DNA from: JAJPIG01 sp035531675
Lineage (GTDB): Bacteria; Desulfobacterota; Binatia; Binatales; Binataceae
DNA: 33,675 nucleotides
Assembly: GCA_035531675.1 (NCBI GenBank)
Contig: DATKSL010000040.1
Span: forward strand, 1 to 33,675
Direction of reading: 5' to 3'
How positions within the stretch are numbered: the stretch's first letter is position 1; every line of letters starts with the position of its first letter. The position numbers and the translations under genes are program-made. This document shows, one piece after another, positions 31,447 to 33,675 of this stretch. Below the pieces are notes generated by a model, which worked only from the letters and a program-made list of their open reading frames with translations, was not told the DNA's origin and searched no databases.

Positions 31447-31842
31447 CTAACCGTCGCTGTCCGATTCCACCCGCAGCCGTCTCAGTGCGCGGCGCGTATC
31501 GCGATGGATCACGATGATGAAGCCGATCATCATCGTCACCAGCCCGATCAGGACCAGCACCTGACCGGTCAGGAAGGTTGCATGGTAGAAGTCCATCCGG
31601 GCGGTCGCGTAGGAGACCTTGCGCTCCTCGACGGTAAACGGCTCAAGCACGGCGCTGTCGGCGTCGAGCTCGTCGAAGCTGCGGTAGGCCTGATCGGGAA
31701 CCGGCGGCGCCGCGGCGCGGGCGATAATCTGGCCGTATTCGGTGGTTCGTTCCAGCCCGATTACCCAGTTGCCGGCCCCGAGCAGCAGCAACGCCAGCCC
31801 CATCATTATTCGCCAATCGCCGTAAAGATCGGGAAGCTTCAT
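31447..31842 (-). CDS. small two-helix membrane protein of unknown function
   Basis: I do not recognise a family. From the ATG at 31842 the product has 131 residues. A hydrophobic helix at about 12-28 (MMGLALLLLGAGNWVIGL) is followed by a polar, acidic loop of about 60 residues, a second helix at about 89-111 (LTGQVLVLIGLVTMMIGFIIVI) and a basic C-terminus (RRALRRLRVES). The positive C-terminal end suggests both termini face the cytoplasm with the loop outside. The frame is open to 32049 but the extra residues overlap the divergent meaB gene and read as non-coding. It is immediately upstream of ispE and probably co-transcribed. Confidence 0.65.
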   Translation of the reverse strand: MKLPDLYGDWRIMMGLALLLLGAGNWVIGLERTTEYGQIIARAAAPPVPDQAYRSFDELDADSAVLEPFTVEERKVSYATARMDFYHATFLTGQVLVLIGLVTMMIGFIIVIHRDTRRALRRLRVESDSDG

Positions 31843-31927
31843 AGCGCCTGAAGGCACAATAGGTGCTGGCTGCGGTGAAGACAACACGGCCTCTTTTGCG
31901 TCGGGTCGCCGCCGAATACGATAGCTA

Positions 31928-32929
31928 ATGAGAGCCCCGATGACCCAGAACCGGCGGATAGACGACCTGCTGACGCGCTTCAAGGCGTGCGACCGTATCG
32001 CACTCGCGCGGCTGATTACGCTGGTCGAGAACCGGGCGCCCGAAGTCACCGCGCTGATGGAGCAGCTCTATCCGCTGGCCGGCAAGGCGCACGTGATTGG
32101 TATCACGGGACCGCCGGGCGCCGGCAAATCGACGCTCATCAACCTGATGATCGCGAAGCTCAGGGCGCTCGAGCGCAAGGTGGCGGTGCTCGCCATCGAT
32201 CCGTCGAGTCCGTTTTCGGGCGGCGCGGTGCTCGGCGATCGGGTCCGCATGACCGACCATTATCGCGACCCCGGCGTCTACATCCGCAGCATCTCGACCC
32301 GCGGCAGCCACGGCGGCTTGAGCCGCGCGGCGGGCGAGGTGGTGCGGATGCTTGATGCTTTCGGCCACGACTCGATTATTATCGAAACCGTCGGCGTCGG
32401 TCAGACCGAACTCGACGTGATGGACCTGGCACACACCGTGGTGGTGGTGCTGGTGCCGGAAAGCGGCGACAGCGTGCAGGTGATGAAGGCCGGGCTCAAT
32501 GAGATCGCGGATATCTTTGTGGTCAACAAGGCCGATCGCGACGGCGCCGATCGGGTCAAGGCGGAACTCGAGTTGAGCGTTCATCTGCGCGCCGAGGCGG
32601 GCTGGCGAGCGCCGGTGATGCTGCTCCAGGCCAACGCCGATCGCGGCGTCGACGAGCTGCTGGCCGCCATCGCCGCCCATCGCGAGTACCTGCGCGCCCA
32701 TCAGGACCCGCGCCGGCTCGGCGAGCAGCGCGCGCACGAGTTTATCGAGGTGCTGACCGCCGAGATCGAAGAGCGCGCGCTGCGCGGGCTCGCCAACGGC
32801 GCGGCGCCCGAGTTGCTCGACGCAGTGCGCGCCGGCGAGCTGAATCCGTACAGCGCGGCGCGCCGGGTAATGGAAGATCGTCAAACGCTGGAGTTGCTGC
32901 TCTCCGGCCGGTATCGCGAGCGTCAGTGA
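31928..32929 (+). CDS. meaB: MeaB/ArgK-type G3E GTPase
   Basis: GTPase chaperone that loads and protects the adenosylcobalamin cofactor of methylmalonyl-CoA mutase or a related acyl-CoA mutase. The P-loop is GITGPPGAGKSTL (58-70). IDPSSPFSGGAVLGDRVRM, SISTRGSHGGLSRA, ETVGVGQTELDV and NKAD follow in family order. A C-terminal dimerisation arm completes the 333 residues. Either the ATG at 31928 or that at 31940 could be the start, and neither has a strong ribosome binding site. No mutase gene is present in the window, although meaB is often beside one. The phosphoesterase gene follows after 11 bases. Confidence 0.92.
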   Translation: MRAPMTQNRRIDDLLTRFKACDRIALARLITLVENRAPEVTALMEQLYPLAGKAHVIGITGPPGAGKSTLINLMIAKLRALERKVAVLAIDPSSPFSGGAVLGDRVRMTDHYRDPGVYIRSISTRGSHGGLSRAAGEVVRMLDAFGHDSIIIETVGVGQTELDVMDLAHTVVVVLVPESGDSVQVMKAGLNEIADIFVVNKADRDGADRVKAELELSVHLRAEAGWRAPVMLLQANADRGVDELLAAIAAHREYLRAHQDPRRLGEQRAHEFIEVLTAEIEERALRGLANGAAPELLDAVRAGELNPYSAARRVMEDRQTLELLLSGRYRERQ

Positions 32930-32940
32930 GGGACGGCTCT

Positions 32941-33675
32941 ATGGCGTCGCACAATTCCAAGTCGAAAGATCGGCAAACCGACGGCCGCCTGTTTGCCGTC
33001 GGCGATATCCATAGCTGCCCCGACGAACTCGGCGCGATGGTCAAGGCGATCGACGCGCGGGCCGGCGACACGCTGGTGTTCGTCGGCGATTACGTCGACC
33101 GCGGGCCGTCGGCGCGCGCGGTGGTCGATTTGCTGCTCGACCTCGAACGCGGACCGGCCGAGATCGTGTTCCTCAAGGGCAATCACGAGGACATGATGCT
33201 TTCGTTCCTGGGCTTGCCGGGCCATTACGGCGATTCATTTCTGATCAACGGCGGCGCGGCCACGCTCGAGAGCTACGGCGTCGCCGAGCATGACCTGCCG
33301 GCAGCGAGCGAACGCATCCCCGAGCAGCACCTCGGTTTTCTCAACCGGCTTTCGACCAGCTATCTGCGGCCGCCGTTTCTGTTCGTGCACGCTGGCATCA
33401 TGCCGACCCGCCAGCTTGAAGAACAATCCATCGAGGACATGCTCTGGATCCGCCAGGAATTCATCTTCAATCCGCACCGGCTCGACGCCACCGTGATCTT
33501 CGGTCATACGCCGATGCGCGAGGTGCTGGTCGATCTGCCCTACAAGCTCGGTATCGACACCGGCCTGGTTTATGGCGGCAAGCTCACCTGTATCGAGTTC
33601 ACCGAGGGGGTGCTCTACCAGGTCGCGCGCGGCAGCAGCCAGGCGAAGTCCAAAGCGATCAAGGTAGTGAGCTGA
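32941..33675 (+). CDS. calcineurin-type metallophosphoesterase (PPP-like)
   Basis: A 244-residue dinuclear-metal phosphatase of the bacterial PPP type, like PrpA/PrpB and diadenosine tetraphosphatase. The motif series is complete: VGDIHSC, VGDYVDRGPSARAVV, LKGNHEDMM, then FVHAGIMP and FGHTPMREV for the remaining histidine ligands. I chose the ATG at 32941 because GAGGGA precedes it by 8 bases. A GTG at 32926 overlapping the meaB stop is possible. The stop codon coincides with the last base of the window, so the gene is complete. Substrates may be phosphoserine/threonine proteins or dinucleotides. Association with meaB appears positional only. Confidence 0.88.
   Translation: MASHNSKSKDRQTDGRLFAVGDIHSCPDELGAMVKAIDARAGDTLVFVGDYVDRGPSARAVVDLLLDLERGPAEIVFLKGNHEDMMLSFLGLPGHYGDSFLINGGAATLESYGVAEHDLPAASERIPEQHLGFLNRLSTSYLRPPFLFVHAGIMPTRQLEEQSIEDMLWIRQEFIFNPHRLDATVIFGHTPMREVLVDLPYKLGIDTGLVYGGKLTCIEFTEGVLYQVARGSSQAKSKAIKVVS

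Noticed and set aside
1..33675. CRISPR arrays, transposases, phage genes and riboswitches
   Set aside because: I saw no regularly spaced repeats, no transposase or integrase motifs and no recognisable riboswitch core by eye.

Overview
The window is GC-rich, densely coded bacterial chromosome. Gene content and the order ispE / tRNA-Gln / prs / rplY are proteobacterial in style. The many Rieske oxygenases, amidohydrolases and alpha/beta hydrolases suit an aerobic soil degrader of the deltaproteobacterial or Binatota type. That placement is inference from gene content only. No rRNA, CRISPR array, transposase or integrase was found.

Layout. (1) 1-1500 is a small, visibly less GC-rich accessory patch on the minus strand. 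A DUF5343 gene overlaps a gene with a C-terminal HEPN-like RxxxxH motif by four bases (ATGA), which makes the pair a candidate defence or toxin-antitoxin unit. Beside it lies what looks like the N-terminal stub of a flavin-dependent monooxygenase. (2) 1666-13531 is a catabolic region: a meta-cleavage-type hydrolase, a Crp/Fnr-family regulator, and a tightly spaced plus-strand run (nitrilase, ATZ/TRZ-type amidohydrolase, FrsA-like hydrolase, amidohydrolase-2, VanA-like Rieske oxygenase). A minus-strand pair (carbazole-dioxygenase-like Rieske oxygenase and cyclase-family hydrolase), a SnoaL-like protein and a MetE-C-terminal-like methyltransferase follow. No electron-transfer partner or ring-cleavage dioxygenase is present, so substrate and pathway are unknown. 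(3) 13671-18212 holds mixed housekeeping genes: peptide deformylase, a PsiE-like membrane protein, a sugar epimerase, a DUF4236 protein, TadA, a rhodanese and a Nit-type amidase. (4) 18232-25629 is a long minus-strand core block: prs, rplY, dnaE, hflX, pgsA and tRNA-Gln(UUG). (5) 25921-30556 is a nucleotide/PRPP module: a second PRPP synthetase, a TraR/DksA zinc-finger protein, a hydrolase-phosphoribosyltransferase fusion and an AMP-phosphorylase-like enzyme. It sits between ispE and tRNA-Gln, which are neighbours in many proteobacteria. (6) 30559-33675 carries ispE, a small membrane protein, the MeaB GTPase and a calcineurin-type phosphoesterase.

How the genes may work together. The plus-strand catabolic run could hydrolyse a nitrile and related C-N or ester bonds and then demethylate or hydroxylate an aromatic ring. 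The carbazole-type oxygenase and the meta-cleavage-type hydrolase hint at (hetero)aromatic substrates. The PRPP module could link nucleoside monophosphate breakdown, ribose phosphates and PRPP to a stress response. hflX has no ATG, GTG or TTG codon before its conserved N-terminus, and a CTG start is the best fit.
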